Below are positions 28,956 through 38,611 of a stretch of 64,000 bases of DNA, in pieces. How positions within the stretch are numbered: position 1 is the stretch's first letter; every line of letters begins with the position of its first letter. This stretch comes from Blastomonas fulva (GTDB lineage: Bacteria; Pseudomonadota; Alphaproteobacteria; Sphingomonadales; Sphingomonadaceae): contig NZ_CP020083.1 in the NCBI RefSeq assembly GCF_003431825.1, positions 3,913,382 to 3,977,381 of the forward strand, written 5' to 3'. The notes beneath the pieces are model-generated. The model saw nothing but the letters and a program-made list of their open reading frames with translations. It was not told the origin of the DNA and did not search any database. The translations under genes and the position numbers were made by a program.

Positions 28956-30212
28956 CTAACCCAACCACACCATCGCAGCGTGGATCGTCAGCCCCACCAG
29001 CCCGCCGACCAGAGTGCCGTTGATGCGGATGAACTGGAGGTCCTTGCCCACTGCAGTCTCGACCCGGTCGGTGATCGTGCGCGCATCCCAGCGGTGCACG
29101 GTTTCGGACACCAGCCGGACGATCTGGTCACCATAGCGGTTGGAAATGCCCACCAAGGTGCGCCGGGCGAAGCGGTTGATCTGCATCTGCATCCGCGCAT
29201 CGGTCTGCAGCGCCTCGCCGATCTGGCGCAGGCCGTCGCCGAACTGGCCCGAGAGCGCGTGATCGGGGTTGCGCGCGGCGCGGATCAGCGCGGTGCGGCT
29301 GCGCTCCCAAAGCCCGTCGAGCCAGCGCGCCATCGCCGGGTTGGCCAGCATCTCGGTCTTGATGTCGGCGACCTTGCCCTGCATCTCGGGATCGTTGAGC
29401 AGCCGGTACGCCATCGTCTCCAGCCCCTCTTCGACCTTGTGGCGCAGCGGATGGTTGGTGTCCTCGGCCATGTCGAACAGCAGGTTGTGCAGCCCGTCGA
29501 CGATGCCGGTGGCGAGCCGTTCGTCGAGCCCGGTCCAGCGCATGATCGAATTGGCACGGCTGCGTACCATGTCGCGCAGCAGCTCTTCATTGGCGAACAG
29601 CGTGCGCTGGGTCCATTTGATGATGCCGTCCATCAGCGGCAGGTGGCGGTTGTCGGCGATCGCCGCGCTCAGGATCTGGCCGAGCAGCGGCGCGACATCG
29701 AGCTTGTCGAGCTGGACCCTCAGCGCCTCCTTGGCGTTGCCGCCGAGCCGGTCCTGATCGAGGGATTCGAGCACGTCGGCGATCATGTTCGATGCGCCCA
29801 GCCGCAGCCGTCCCTCGCCGCCGGTGGGTTGGACGAGGAACCGCCCGGCAGCGCCCGCAACATTCATGCTGCGCATCCGCCGCGCGACCACCAGAGGCGT
29901 CAGGAAATTGCTGCGCAGAAACTGCGCCATAGTGTCGCCGATGCGGTCCTTGTTGCGCGGGATGATCGCGGTGTGCGGGATTGGCAGGCCGAGCGGATGG
30001 CGGAACAGCGCGGTGACCGCAAACCAGTCGGCCAGCCCGCCGACCATCGCCGCCTCGGCAAAGGCGCGGACATAGCCCCAGCGCGCATCGACATGCCCTT
30101 CGGCCCAGTGGGTGGCGAGGAACACGCCTGCCATCACCACGAGCATACCGGTGGCGATGGCGCGGATGCGCCATGCCGGGTCAGCGCTTCTTGGCAAGAC
30201 GCTGGCTGTCAT
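28956..30212 (-). CDS. DUF445 domain-containing membrane protein
   Basis: A 418-residue YheB-like DUF445 protein. An N-terminal membrane helix (IRAIATGMLVVMAGVFLATHW) is followed by the conserved AEAAMVGGLADWFAVTALFRHPLG and IPHTAIIPRNKDRIGDTMAQ, then a long helical region, and a C-terminal hydrophobic segment (INGTLVGGLVGLTIHAAMVW). ATG 30212 (MTASVLPRS) is preferred over the upstream start that enters the RND gene's end. It begins 16 bases after the permease stop and may be a trailing gene in that operon. Function unknown. Confidence 0.88.
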   Translation of the reverse strand: MTASVLPRSADPAWRIRAIATGMLVVMAGVFLATHWAEGHVDARWGYVRAFAEAAMVGGLADWFAVTALFRHPLGLPIPHTAIIPRNKDRIGDTMAQFLRSNFLTPLVVARRMRSMNVAGAAGRFLVQPTGGEGRLRLGASNMIADVLESLDQDRLGGNAKEALRVQLDKLDVAPLLGQILSAAIADNRHLPLMDGIIKWTQRTLFANEELLRDMVRSRANSIMRWTGLDERLATGIVDGLHNLLFDMAEDTNHPLRHKVEEGLETMAYRLLNDPEMQGKVADIKTEMLANPAMARWLDGLWERSRTALIRAARNPDHALSGQFGDGLRQIGEALQTDARMQMQINRFARRTLVGISNRYGDQIVRLVSETVHRWDARTITDRVETAVGKDLQFIRINGTLVGGLVGLTIHAAMVWLG

Positions 30213-30228
30213 GACCGACGCCCGCCGC

Positions 30229-33200
30229 TCACTCCGCAGGCTGAATCCCGTGCGGGCGACCACCCGCCATCAGCGCCTCGTCATCGGCATTGTCGCCGGG
30301 CTTGTAGGTGAGGAACTTGGTGCGCAGCCACGGTCCGACGCGCTTTTCGACGCCATCGGCCAGGCTGAAGCCCGCCGGAACGATGATCAGGGTCAGCAGC
30401 GTAGAGACGATCAGCCCGCCGATCACCACAATGCCCATCGGCGCGCGCCAGGCCCCATCGCCCGAAAGCGACAAGGCGGTGGGCACCATCCCTGCGGTCA
30501 TCGCCACCGTGGTCATCACGATCGGCTGCGCACGCTTGTGCCCGGCCTCGAGGATCGCCTCGAGCTTGGGCACCCCGCGCTGCATTTCCTCGATGGCAAA
30601 GTCGATCAGCAGGATCGAGTTCTTGGACACGATCCCCAGCAGCATCAGCACCCCGATCAACACCGGCATCGAAAGCGGTTGGCCAAGCACCCAGATCAGG
30701 AAGATACCGCCCAAAGGCGCGAGCGCCAGGGAGCCCATATTGACCAAGGGCGACATCAGCCGCTTGTAGAGCAGCACCAGCACCGCGAACACCAGCAGCA
30801 CGCCCGAGACCAGCGCAATCACGAAGTTGATCGCAAGCTCTGCCTGCCATTCCTGTTCGCCAAAGGGCTTGTTGCCCACGCCCGTCGGCAGGTTCTTCAT
30901 GATCGGCAGGTTGTTGATCGCAGTCATCGCCTCACCGGTGACCACGCCCGGCGCCAGATCCACCCCGATGAACACGCGGCGTTCCTGGTTGTAGCGCTGG
31001 ATGGTGGTCGGGCCGGAGCCGAACGAGATGTCCGCCACCCGGCTGAGCGGCACCGAGCCGCCCGCTGCGGTCTGCACCGGCAGGTTCTGGATGGTGTTGA
31101 AATCGTTGCGCGATTCCTTGGGCAGCACGACGCGGATCTGGATCTGGCGATCAGACAGCGAGAATTTCGCCGCATTCTGCTCGATCTCGCCCAGGGTCGC
31201 GATACGGATCGCCTGGCTGAGCGCTGCGGTGGTGATGCCCAGCTGGGCAGCCAGGTCGGCGCGCGGCTTGATGATGATTTCCGGACGGCGCATGTCGGCG
31301 TTGACGCGCGGGCCGGTGACCTGCTTGAGCCCCTTCATCTGCTCGACCAGCGTGCCAGCCGTGGCGTAAAGCTGATCGGGATTGGAACCGGTCAGCATGA
31401 CCGAAATGTCGCGGTTGGTGCCGCCGCCGCCCGATTGCGAGGCGAAGGTCACCCGGGCATCGGGGATGCTTTGCAGCGTCTTGGCGAGATTGCGCTCGAA
31501 CTCGATCGAAGTCTTCTCGCGCTCCTTCTTCAGCGTCACGAAAATCGTGCCATTGCCTTCGCGGATGCGGATCAGCGCGAGTTCCACCTCGGGCTGCTGG
31601 TACATGATCGCGGCCACCTTGTCGGCGACGACCTCGGTCTGCTCGAGCGTGGTGCCCGGCACCATCTCGATCTGGATGCGGCTGTTGTCCTCGTCGGTCG
31701 TCGGCTGGAACTGCGCCGGGGTGCTGGCGAACAGCACGATGGTGATGAGGAATGCCAGCAGGCCAACCCCCATCATCCACATCCGGTGGTCCAGGAACAT
31801 CGAGACGAGCTTGCGGCCGAAGCTGGGCTTTTCGCCGCGAAAGGCCTGCGCGCGGCTCTTATCGAGCGACCAGTCGAGCAGCCGCATATAGCGGTCCATC
31901 AGCTTGCCTTCGCCATGCGCGGCGTGGCCCTTGGCCTCCAGGAAATAAGCCGCGACCATCGGCGTGATCATGCGTGCGACGGCAAGGCTCATCAGCACCG
32001 AGACGACGACGGTGATGCCGAAGTTCTTGAAGAACTGGCCCGAAATGCCGGGCATCAGGCCGACGGGCAGGAACACCGCGACGATGCAGAACGAGGTCGC
32101 GACCACTGCCAGGCCGATCTCGTCGGCAGCATCGATCGACGCCTGATAGGCCGATTTGCCCATGCGCATATGCCGGACGATATTCTCGATCTCCACGATC
32201 GCGTCATCGACCAGCACGCCCGCCACCAGCCCCAGCGCGAGCAGCGAGAGGAAGTTGAGGTTGAAGCCCAGCAGATCCATGAACCAGAAGGTCGGGATCG
32301 CCGACAACGGAATCGCGATCGCCGAGATGATCGTCGCGCGCCAGTCGCGCAGGAAGAAGAACACCACGACCACCGCGAGCACCGCGCCCTCGATCATCGA
32401 TGCGATAGAACTTTCATATTGGCCCTTGGTGTAATCGACGCTCGAGCCCAGCCGGATGAACCGCACCCCGGGGTTCTGCGCCTTGAGTTCGTCCATCGCC
32501 TTGACCGCCTCGTCATAGACGGTGACATCGGAAGCGCCCTTGGACCGGGTCATCGCGAAGTTGACGACCTCCTTGTTGCGCACCTTGCTGATCGAGGTCG
32601 GCTCGCCAAAGCCATCGGTTACGGTGGCGACATCGGTCAGCTTGATCGTGCGGCCGCCGCCCAGCGGCACCTGCATCTGCGACAGCTCGAACGCGGTATC
32701 GGCATTGCCCAGCACGCGCAGCGACTGCTTGGTGCCGCCGACATCGGCGCGGCCGCCTGCGGCATCGACGTTGATCTGACGCAACGCATTGTTGACGACG
32801 CTCGCGGTCACGCCCAGGGCCTGCATCCGCGCGGGATCGAGCACCACCCGGATTTCGCGGTCGACCCCGCCGAAACGGTCGACCTCAGCCATGCCGTCGA
32901 TCGCCAGCAGCCGCTTGGTCACGGTGTCATCGACGAACCAGCTGAGCTGCTCGATGGTCATGTCATCGGCTTCGACCGCGAAATAGGCGATCGGCTCGCC
33001 GGTGGCATCCACCTTGGTCACCGAAGGCTCGAGAATGCCTTCGGGCAGGCTGCCGCGAATCTGGTCGACCGAATTCTTGACCTCGTTCACCGCCTCGATG
33101 GTGTCGGTGCCGATCTCGAACTCGACAAAGGTGCTCGAGCTGCCTTCACTCGCGGTCGAGCTGATGTTCTTGACGCCGTTGATCGAGCGCACCGCAGCTT

Positions 33201-33411
33201 CGATGCGCTGGGTGATCTGGTTCTCGATCTCGGTGGGCGCAGCACCGGGCTGCGAGATGCTGATCTGGACTGCAGGGAAATCGATGTCGGGCTGGTTGAC
33301 GACATCCATCCGCATGAAGCTGAGGATGCCCGCGAACAGCAGGCCCGTGAAAAAGACGAGCGGGATGATGGGGTTGCGGATCGACCAGGCCGATATGTTC
33401 CGGAAGTTCAT
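30229..33411 (-). CDS. efflux RND transporter permease subunit
   Basis: A 1060-residue inner-membrane proton/drug antiporter of the HAE-1/AcrB class. The N-terminus [20 protein letters not shown], the second-helix cluster around [18 protein letters not shown] (with the proton-relay Asp pair) and the later [20 protein letters not shown] are characteristic. Two large periplasmic loops surround residues 40-330 and 560-860. Partner of the adaptor protein encoded immediately upstream (182 bases). No outer-membrane factor gene is adjacent. Substrate unknown. Confidence 0.95.
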   Translation of the reverse strand: MNFRNISAWSIRNPIIPLVFFTGLLFAGILSFMRMDVVNQPDIDFPAVQISISQPGAAPTEIENQITQRIEAAVRSINGVKNISSTASEGSSSTFVEFEIGTDTIEAVNEVKNSVDQIRGSLPEGILEPSVTKVDATGEPIAYFAVEADDMTIEQLSWFVDDTVTKRLLAIDGMAEVDRFGGVDREIRVVLDPARMQALGVTASVVNNALRQINVDAAGGRADVGGTKQSLRVLGNADTAFELSQMQVPLGGGRTIKLTDVATVTDGFGEPTSISKVRNKEVVNFAMTRSKGASDVTVYDEAVKAMDELKAQNPGVRFIRLGSSVDYTKGQYESSIASMIEGAVLAVVVVFFFLRDWRATIISAIAIPLSAIPTFWFMDLLGFNLNFLSLLALGLVAGVLVDDAIVEIENIVRHMRMGKSAYQASIDAADEIGLAVVATSFCIVAVFLPVGLMPGISGQFFKNFGITVVVSVLMSLAVARMITPMVAAYFLEAKGHAAHGEGKLMDRYMRLLDWSLDKSRAQAFRGEKPSFGRKLVSMFLDHRMWMMGVGLLAFLITIVLFASTPAQFQPTTDEDNSRIQIEMVPGTTLEQTEVVADKVAAIMYQQPEVELALIRIREGNGTIFVTLKKEREKTSIEFERNLAKTLQSIPDARVTFASQSGGGGTNRDISVMLTGSNPDQLYATAGTLVEQMKGLKQVTGPRVNADMRRPEIIIKPRADLAAQLGITTAALSQAIRIATLGEIEQNAAKFSLSDRQIQIRVVLPKESRNDFNTIQNLPVQTAAGGSVPLSRVADISFGSGPTTIQRYNQERRVFIGVDLAPGVVTGEAMTAINNLPIMKNLPTGVGNKPFGEQEWQAELAINFVIALVSGVLLVFAVLVLLYKRLMSPLVNMGSLALAPLGGIFLIWVLGQPLSMPVLIGVLMLLGIVSKNSILLIDFAIEEMQRGVPKLEAILEAGHKRAQPIVMTTVAMTAGMVPTALSLSGDGAWRAPMGIVVIGGLIVSTLLTLIIVPAGFSLADGVEKRVGPWLRTKFLTYKPGDNADDEALMAGGRPHGIQPAE

Positions 33412-33593
33412 CGCTTAATCCTCAACCCGCCGGAAATCCGGCCTGCTTTCAGTTACGTCGTGTCAATACGGCCAGATGCACGCGCCATGCAAGCAATGCC
33501 GTCCCCAGACCGGTCAACTGCAGAGCCTGCTCGACCAACGCCTGTCGCGGTTCGACGACCGTCAATGGCGCGGGGTGCCTCCGGCCCTGCCGA

Positions 33594-34817
33594 TCAGCCG
33601 GCCTTGGCGCCCTGCATCTGCGGCCGCACCGTCTCGCCGGGGTTCAGGAACCCGCCAGCGTAGAGCACGACGCGCTCCTTGCCGGTAATTCCCGAAGCGA
33701 TGGCGATGCCGCGCGGGGTCACCGTTCCGGTGGTCACGTTGCGCCGCTCGACCTTGTTGTCCTTGCCCACGACATAGACATAGCTGCCCTTGTCGTCGCT
33801 GAGCACCGCTGATTCGGGCAGCACCGGCGATTGCGACGATCCGCTGATCACCGCTGCGCTGGCAAAACCGCCAGGGCGAAGCGCCTTGTCATAGCCAAGC
33901 GCGATCCGCGCGATTCCCTGGCGCGAGGTTTCGTTGATGACGGGTGCGAGCTGCCAGACCTGGCCGGTAAAGGTACGGCCGGCACCCACCGGGCGCACCT
34001 CGGCGCGGACGCCAACGCTCAGATTGGCCAGATCGGCTTCGCTCATCTGCGCGCGCAGTTCCATCTCGCCGCGTGCGGCCATGCGGAAAAGGACGCCCGT
34101 GCCTGCGCCGACCACCTGGCCGGGCTCGACATTGCGCTCGAGCACCAGGCCCGATTCGGGGGCACGGATGTTGAGACGGCCATTGCGCGCCTGCGCCTCG
34201 CGCAGCTGCGCACGGGCGATCTCGACGCGCGCGTTGGCCGCATCACGGGTCGCGCGGCGACGGTCGACATCCGCCTTGGAAATGAACCCGCGATCGACCA
34301 GCTGCAGCGCGCGGTCGAGTTCGTTCTGCGCCAGCACCGCATCGGCCTGGTTGACCTGGATCTGGGCGGCGAGCGAGCGTGCCTGCTGGGTCTGGACGTC
34401 CTGGTCGATGATCGCCAGGACCTGGCCGGTCTTCACCCAGTCGCCGGGCTGGACCAGCACACGGATGACCTGGCCGCCCTCGCCCGCGATGCCAATCGGC
34501 ATTTCGCGGCGCGCGGCGAGCGTGCCGGTCGCGTTGATCACGCGCTCGACCGAGCCGGAGCCGGGAACGATCACGGTGACGGCGGGCGCCTGCGAGTCGG
34601 TACCGCCAGCACCTGCCTGCGCGCCTTCACCGGCCGCTGCATCCTTGTCGCCGCCAAAGAAATAGACGCCTGCAGCAATCAGCAGCGCGATGGCGATGAC
34701 CACACCGATGATGGTATTGCGGCGCTTCTTCTTCGCGTCCTGATCCACGTCGGATCCGTAAAGATCTTCGCTGCGCGCGGTGATGGCATCCCCGCCAAAG
34801 CTGCTCTCGTAATTCAT
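33594..34817 (-). CDS. efflux RND transporter periplasmic adaptor subunit
   Basis: A 407-residue HlyD/AcrA-type membrane fusion protein. N-terminal cytoplasmic part (KKKRRN) and one membrane helix (TIIGVVIAIALLIAAGVYFF), then the lipoyl/beta-barrel halves (GEGGQVIRVLVQPGDWVKTG) around a coiled-coil hairpin (ALQLVDRGFISKADVDRRRA to AQLREAQARNGRLNIRAPES), then membrane-proximal strands. ATG 34817 (MNYESSFGGD) replaces an open but unlikely upstream extension. Adjacent to the permease; together they form the inner part of an efflux pump. Confidence 0.93.
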   Translation of the reverse strand: MNYESSFGGDAITARSEDLYGSDVDQDAKKKRRNTIIGVVIAIALLIAAGVYFFGGDKDAAAGEGAQAGAGGTDSQAPAVTVIVPGSGSVERVINATGTLAARREMPIGIAGEGGQVIRVLVQPGDWVKTGQVLAIIDQDVQTQQARSLAAQIQVNQADAVLAQNELDRALQLVDRGFISKADVDRRRATRDAANARVEIARAQLREAQARNGRLNIRAPESGLVLERNVEPGQVVGAGTGVLFRMAARGEMELRAQMSEADLANLSVGVRAEVRPVGAGRTFTGQVWQLAPVINETSRQGIARIALGYDKALRPGGFASAAVISGSSQSPVLPESAVLSDDKGSYVYVVGKDNKVERRNVTTGTVTPRGIAIASGITGKERVVLYAGGFLNPGETVRPQMQGAKAG

Positions 34818-35145
34818 TGCCAGATCCGTCCAAACCTCGCCTCCCGGCCGGATGCAGACAGCGCGTCCCCGCATCTGCGAGGACCGGACTGACCTTGGCC
34901 GGTGGCGTTGATCCCGAACTGCCGCTTCGACGGCCGCCCAGGTTGCATAGCAGTGTGTTATCCAATTAAGTCACCGCGTGCAAGCCATAATGCGGCGCAC
35001 GCGGGCTGCTCCTTATGACGTGACATCGACCATGGCAATTGTTGTGGCACAGCGGACACAACAGAAAGGGAGCAGAAGGCCTGTCCGCCCTCTGCTCCCT
35101 GTCCTCACGTCAGTTCTCGACAGTAATTGTCGAGCCGGAATGCTG
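34818..35145. other. intergenic region upstream of RND adaptor
   Basis: About 330 bases without a supported gene. It carries the terminator of the GlsB-type gene at 35066-35099 and presumably the promoter of the RND operon; a weak candidate (TTGCAC, 17 bases, TAACAC on the minus strand near 34960-34985) was seen but is not convincing. Confidence 0.45.
35066..35099 (-). terminator. intrinsic terminator after GlsB-type gene
   Basis: AGGGAGCAGA (35066-35075) pairs with TCTGCTCCCT (35090-35099), extended inside by GGC/GCC. On the minus strand it is followed by TTTCTGTTGT, a moderate U tract, 46 bases after the stop at 35146. Confidence 0.78.
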
Positions 35146-35415
35146 TTAACGAGCGCGACCGCGCTGGACCAGGTTCACGATCGCCAGCAGAATGACTGCG
35201 CCGATGAACGCGGTGAGCAGCGTCAGCGGGTCGAACGCGCCGTTGCGCAGGCCGCGACCGCCGAGCAGACCTGCAAGCAGGAAGTGACCCAGCACCGAAC
35301 CCACGCAGCCGACGACGACATTCCAGAAAATGCCCATCTGTGCGTCGCGGTTCATAACCTTGCTTGCGAGCCAGCCCATGATGCCGCCCATGATCAATGC
35401 CAGAATCAAACCCAT
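35146..35415 (-). CDS. GlsB/YeaQ/YmgE family stress-response membrane protein
   Basis: An 89-residue protein with three hydrophobic helices. MGLILALIMGGIMGWLASKV, then NRDAQMGIFWNVVVGCVGS and LLTAFIGAVILLAIVNLV match the transglycosylase-associated (GlsB/YeaQ) family. ATG 35415 has GGGAGATTGAA upstream; the frame open beyond it is not conserved. Often induced by general stress in other bacteria; a small hairpin terminator follows. Confidence 0.9.
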   Translation of the reverse strand: MGLILALIMGGIMGWLASKVMNRDAQMGIFWNVVVGCVGSVLGHFLLAGLLGGRGLRNGAFDPLTLLTAFIGAVILLAIVNLVQRGRAR

Positions 35416-35697
35416 TTCAATCTCCCGTGTGTCAAGCGATGCCAGCGATCGGGCATCTTGGGGTGGATTACGGCAGAGCGACGAAGTGGTTCCAAGGCGC
35501 GATGGGTTATTGCCGCATCGCCATTCTTTGGGCGCGCCGGGCAGCGGCAACTGATCGGCAAGCTGCTTGATTCTTTGCGTTCTGCAGGTGGCTGGACTAA
35601 GGCCGGGCGATCAACGATCCGCGCAGATGGTCTGCGCGGCATATCGGGTCGTTCGTGCACGGCACCTTCCCGAACCAGAATGAAGAATTGAGATATC

Positions 35698-36030
35698 ATG
35701 GCAGGCTACAAGGATCCGGGCTTTCAGGAACGTCAGGCACTCGCGCAAAAAGCGCGTCAGGCTGCGCTCGACAAGCTGAAAGCCAAGCCTGCGCCCGATC
35801 CTGAAGTTGTTGCGCAGCGCCTGGCCGCGCAGGCCGCCAAGGAAGCCGCGCAAGCCGCCAAGCGCGCCGAAAAGCTCGCCGAACGCGAGCAGGCAAAGCT
35901 TGATGCCGAAGCCAGGATCGCCGCTGCCGAAGCCGAAGCCGAAAACGCGGCGATGCAGGAAGTCGAGACCGAGGCGGAAAAGAAGCTCAAGCGCGATGCA
36001 CGTTATGCCGCGCGCAAGAAGCGCAAATAG
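35698..36030 (+). CDS. Ala/Lys-rich coiled-coil protein (DUF6481-like)
   Basis: A 110-residue highly charged helical protein: MAGYKDPGFQERQALAQKAR at the N-terminus, a long Ala-Lys-Glu coiled coil from about residue 35 to 90, and a basic tail (RDARYAARKKRK). The GYKDPGFQERQALAQKA start resembles DUF6481 proteins known to me. Gene follows 282 bases with no gene. Probably nucleic-acid or protein binding; function unknown. It sits 15 bases before the methyltransferase-like gene. Confidence 0.78.
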   Translation: MAGYKDPGFQERQALAQKARQAALDKLKAKPAPDPEVVAQRLAAQAAKEAAQAAKRAEKLAEREQAKLDAEARIAAAEAEAENAAMQEVETEAEKKLKRDARYAARKKRK

Positions 36031-36045
36031 CCTCAGGCTCTACCG

Positions 36046-36723
36046 ATGATCCCGCGCGAACTCCTCGCCACCGCTGACGTCCCCGGCGGCGGCGATCCCT
36101 TGCGGCTGATCCGCCGGGGCGCCGAATTCTCGATCATGCTTGGCGCCAACGAGCTCATGAACAGCCGGTTGAGCGGCTCCGAAGAGGCGCTCGCGACGCT
36201 TGCACAGGCCCGGCTGGGGGGTGTGGCAAAGCCGCGTGTGCTGATCGGCGGGCTCGGCATGGGCTTCACCCTGCGCGCGGCGCTGACCGCTTTCGGCCCG
36301 CAGGCGGCGATCAGCGTGGCGGAGCTGGTCCCCGAGATCGTCGACTGGGCCCGCGGCCCGATGGCGCACCTGCACCAGGGCACGCTGGACAGCGCGCAGG
36401 TTCAGGTCTGCGTGACCGATGTCGGCGCGCTGATCCGCAAGGGCCCTGCGCAATATGACGCGATCCTGCTCGATGTCGACAACGGCCCCGACGGCCTGTC
36501 GCGCGAAGGCAACGACGCGCTCTACACGCTGGCGGGCCTGGCCGAGGCGCGCGCTGCGCTTCGCCCCGGCGGGGTGCTCGCGGTGTGGTCGAGCGGCCCC
36601 GACCCCCGGTTTACTTCGAGGCTGCGCAAGGCGGGCTTCGATGCGTCAGAAGAAACCGTTCGCGCGACCAAGTCAGGCCGCGGCGCACGCCACACCGTCT
36701 GGATCGCGGTTCGTCGCGACTGA
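36046..36723 (+). CDS. spermidine synthase-like methyltransferase-fold protein
   Basis: A 225-residue Rossmann-fold protein. RVLIGGLGMGFTLRAALTAF is the nucleotide/SAM-binding motif I, ISVAELVPEIVDWARG motif II, and YDAILLDVDNGPDGLSREGN the spermidine-synthase-like acidic motif; RPGGVLAVWSSGPDPRFTSR follows. Shorter than true SpeE (about 280) and lacking its N-terminal barrel, so likely a stand-alone aminopropyl/methyl-transferase relative of unknown substrate. Confidence 0.82.
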   Translation: MIPRELLATADVPGGGDPLRLIRRGAEFSIMLGANELMNSRLSGSEEALATLAQARLGGVAKPRVLIGGLGMGFTLRAALTAFGPQAAISVAELVPEIVDWARGPMAHLHQGTLDSAQVQVCVTDVGALIRKGPAQYDAILLDVDNGPDGLSREGNDALYTLAGLAEARAALRPGGVLAVWSSGPDPRFTSRLRKAGFDASEETVRATKSGRGARHTVWIAVRRD

Positions 36724-36743
36724 TCACAGCGCCGCCCAACCCC

Positions 36744-36821
36744 GTCATTCCCGCGAACGCGCGAATCCTGCTTGGGCGCGACGGTGGCGAAGAAGCGGGC
36801 CCCCGCGTTCGCGGGGGTGAC
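36744..36821. repeat. REP-like inverted pair
   Basis: GTCATTCCCGCGAACGCGCGAAT (from 36744) and GGCCCCCGCGTTCGCGGGGGTGAC (ending 36821) form two oppositely oriented hairpins between convergent gene ends, like those at 25181 and 63457. Confidence 0.8.
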
Positions 36822-36836
36822 GATCATTCTATAGCG

Positions 36837-38081
36837 TCAGGTGTCACTTGGCTCGCGCCGTTCCCCGGGCTCCGGCTCGATCCCATAAGGCTTGACCAGC
36901 GCCCAGACGTGATCGGGGATCATCGTCTTCATCTTGGGCCGAGCCGCGCGGCGCAGGTGGAGCACGGTCTCGACCGCCTTCATCTCGAGCCTGGCGCGCG
37001 CAAACTCGGTGCCGCGCGGGCCTACCCGTGGCATCAGCCAGCCGAAGACCTTGCGCAGCATCTTGGGCATTCGCCGCAGCGGCAGCCCGCCTGCCGCAAG
37101 CTCGGTGTTGGTCAGAAACCCCTTGACCGGACCTGCCCTTTTGCCAGCGCTGGTGAGTTCGGCCGTGCGCAGTTCGTCGCCCAGCAGGCGCACCAGCTCC
37201 TCGCCGCGTTCGTTGCGCACCAGCAGCCACTGCTTGCCGCGCCCCGCCATATAGCCGACTGTGATGTCGGCGAGCACATTGGTATAGTCGACACAGGTGC
37301 GGCAAGTGAGCGGGAAGAAATCGCCCGGCAGGTCCGATATCGGCAGCTGCAGGAACGGAATTTCACGGGTTGCCCCATCGTCGAAGCGCAATTCGACGTG
37401 ATAATCGGCGCGGAACTCCAGATAGCTGATCGTCTCTGGCCGGTCGGAGAGCAGCCCCAGGAACGTGTGGAAATTCTCGGTGGTGGTGTTGTCCGAACAT
37501 GGCGTGCCGATGACGTAGATCCGCTCGAACCCCAATTCCGCCTCGAGCGCGCGCAATGCGTGGATCTGGCACGCAATCCCCACCACCGCGATCCGCCTGT
37601 GCCCCGCCGCGCGCGCCGGCTCGAGCAAAGCGAGCAGCGGCGCATAGCCCATCCGCATGCCGCGCACCTCTGCCATGTCCTCAGCCCGGGTGACCAGCAT
37701 CGGCAGCGGCCGCCAGCGATCGTCCGGATGCGGGCCGACGGCGAGCACCGCATCGACCGCGCCTGTCTCAAGCAGCCGCGCGCCGATTCGCGTAGTGATC
37801 CCTGTCCATTGCGCGCCGGGCGAAGACGGCACCAGCTCTGCCTGCACCATGCGGCGATAGGGGCCGAAGAACAGTTCGTCCCCCTTGGCAGCGTCGCGCG
37901 CGCGGCCATGCACCTGGCGTTCGAGCTTCGGGTAATCGGGCTGGATGAACTGGCACGCCCGCCCGCACGCCTTGGGGTCGCTGGTGCGCGATATTCCGCA
38001 ATCGGTGCACAGGCTGCGCGGGGCCGCAGGGGCGAAATCCACCGTCGTGATATGCGGGTTGGTCGGTCGGGAAGTGTCCAT
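36837..38081 (-). CDS. bciB: BciB-type divinyl chlorophyllide 8-vinyl reductase / FrhB family
   Basis: A 414-residue protein of the coenzyme F420 hydrogenase beta-subunit family whose sequence pattern is that of BciB (ferredoxin-dependent 8-vinyl reductase of chlorophyll/bacteriochlorophyll synthesis). N-terminal Cys cluster LCTDCGISRTSDPKACGRAC, then FFGPYRRMVQAEL, GAQWTGITTRIGARLLETG, GIACQIHALRALEAELG, YVIGTPCSDNTTTENF and CRTCVDYTNVLADITVGYMA with further cluster Cys. Relatives also include hydroxymethyl-chlorophyll a reductase, so substrate is not certain. ATG 38081; a TGT-N12-ACA element overlaps the start. Stands alone; no other pigment genes in the window. Confidence 0.82.
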   Translation of the reverse strand: MDTSRPTNPHITTVDFAPAAPRSLCTDCGISRTSDPKACGRACQFIQPDYPKLERQVHGRARDAAKGDELFFGPYRRMVQAELVPSSPGAQWTGITTRIGARLLETGAVDAVLAVGPHPDDRWRPLPMLVTRAEDMAEVRGMRMGYAPLLALLEPARAAGHRRIAVVGIACQIHALRALEAELGFERIYVIGTPCSDNTTTENFHTFLGLLSDRPETISYLEFRADYHVELRFDDGATREIPFLQLPISDLPGDFFPLTCRTCVDYTNVLADITVGYMAGRGKQWLLVRNERGEELVRLLGDELRTAELTSAGKRAGPVKGFLTNTELAAGGLPLRRMPKMLRKVFGWLMPRVGPRGTEFARARLEMKAVETVLHLRRAARPKMKTMIPDHVWALVKPYGIEPEPGERREPSDT

Positions 38082-38093
38082 CGAGGTTGACAC
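38074..38093. promoter_or_regulatory. PpsR/CrtJ-like motif TGT-N12-ACA at bciB start
   Basis: GTGTC (74-78) and GACAC (89-93, both +38000) form a perfect 5-bp inverted repeat with 10 bases between, containing TGT-N12-ACA, the consensus of the PpsR/CrtJ repressor of photosynthesis genes. It overlaps the bciB start codon (38079-38081). One occurrence every few kb is expected by chance for the core triplets, so evidence is modest. Confidence 0.35.
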
Positions 38094-38218
38094 TAACCGG
38101 TGCGAGGCCGGACGGCAAATTGTCCCGTTTCGCATCGACGCTTAGGCTACGTTCAGGGCAACTTCCCACGAGGTTAATTTGTCGCTACGCTTTGTGCGAC
38201 ATGCGAAAGGCAGAAGAC

Positions 38219-38554
38219 ATGCAGTGGTCCAGCACCGAGCGGCAGGGATGCATCGTCGCGAGCCCGGATGGCCGGGTCGACGAGGCAACAGCACAGGCTT
38301 TCACCGATCATCTGGCGAGCAGCGTCAGCCTCGCCGCCGAGTCGCCCAGTCGCAAGCTGATCGTCGATTTTGCCGGCCTGGACTATATGTCGTCGCGCGG
38401 TCTGCGCGCGCTGACGCTGGCCAAGCGCCAGGCGGACACCGCAGGCGTCGCAATGGCGCTGGCGCGGCCCAACACGGTGATGCGCGAAATCCTGGCGATC
38501 AGCCGGTACGACAAGCTGTTTGCCGTCACCGATACGATCGAGGGTGCTCTATAG
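38219..38554 (+). CDS. STAS-domain protein (anti-sigma factor antagonist type)
   Basis: A 111-residue single STAS domain. LIVDFAGLDYMSSRGLRAL carries the conserved Ser (SSRGL) phosphorylated by anti-sigma kinases in SpoIIAA/RsbV proteins. ATG 38219 (MQWSSTERQG) has AAAGG nine bases upstream; an ATG at 38201 is the alternative. It precedes the MBL-fold and CHASE2/SpoIIE genes by 57 and about 1000 bases in one direction, so it is the probable substrate of that phosphatase. No cognate HPK/kinase is visible. Confidence 0.87.
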   Translation: MQWSSTERQGCIVASPDGRVDEATAQAFTDHLASSVSLAAESPSRKLIVDFAGLDYMSSRGLRALTLAKRQADTAGVAMALARPNTVMREILAISRYDKLFAVTDTIEGAL

Positions 38555-38611
38555 GCCGAAACGCCAGCGGGGGGCCGCACCGGCGGAATTGTGAACTTGA
38601 GGGGGGTTTGG

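Noticed and set aside
30112..33663. 1183-codon plus-strand frame
   Set aside because: Shadow of the RND permease; His/Arg/Asp-rich composition, no domain.
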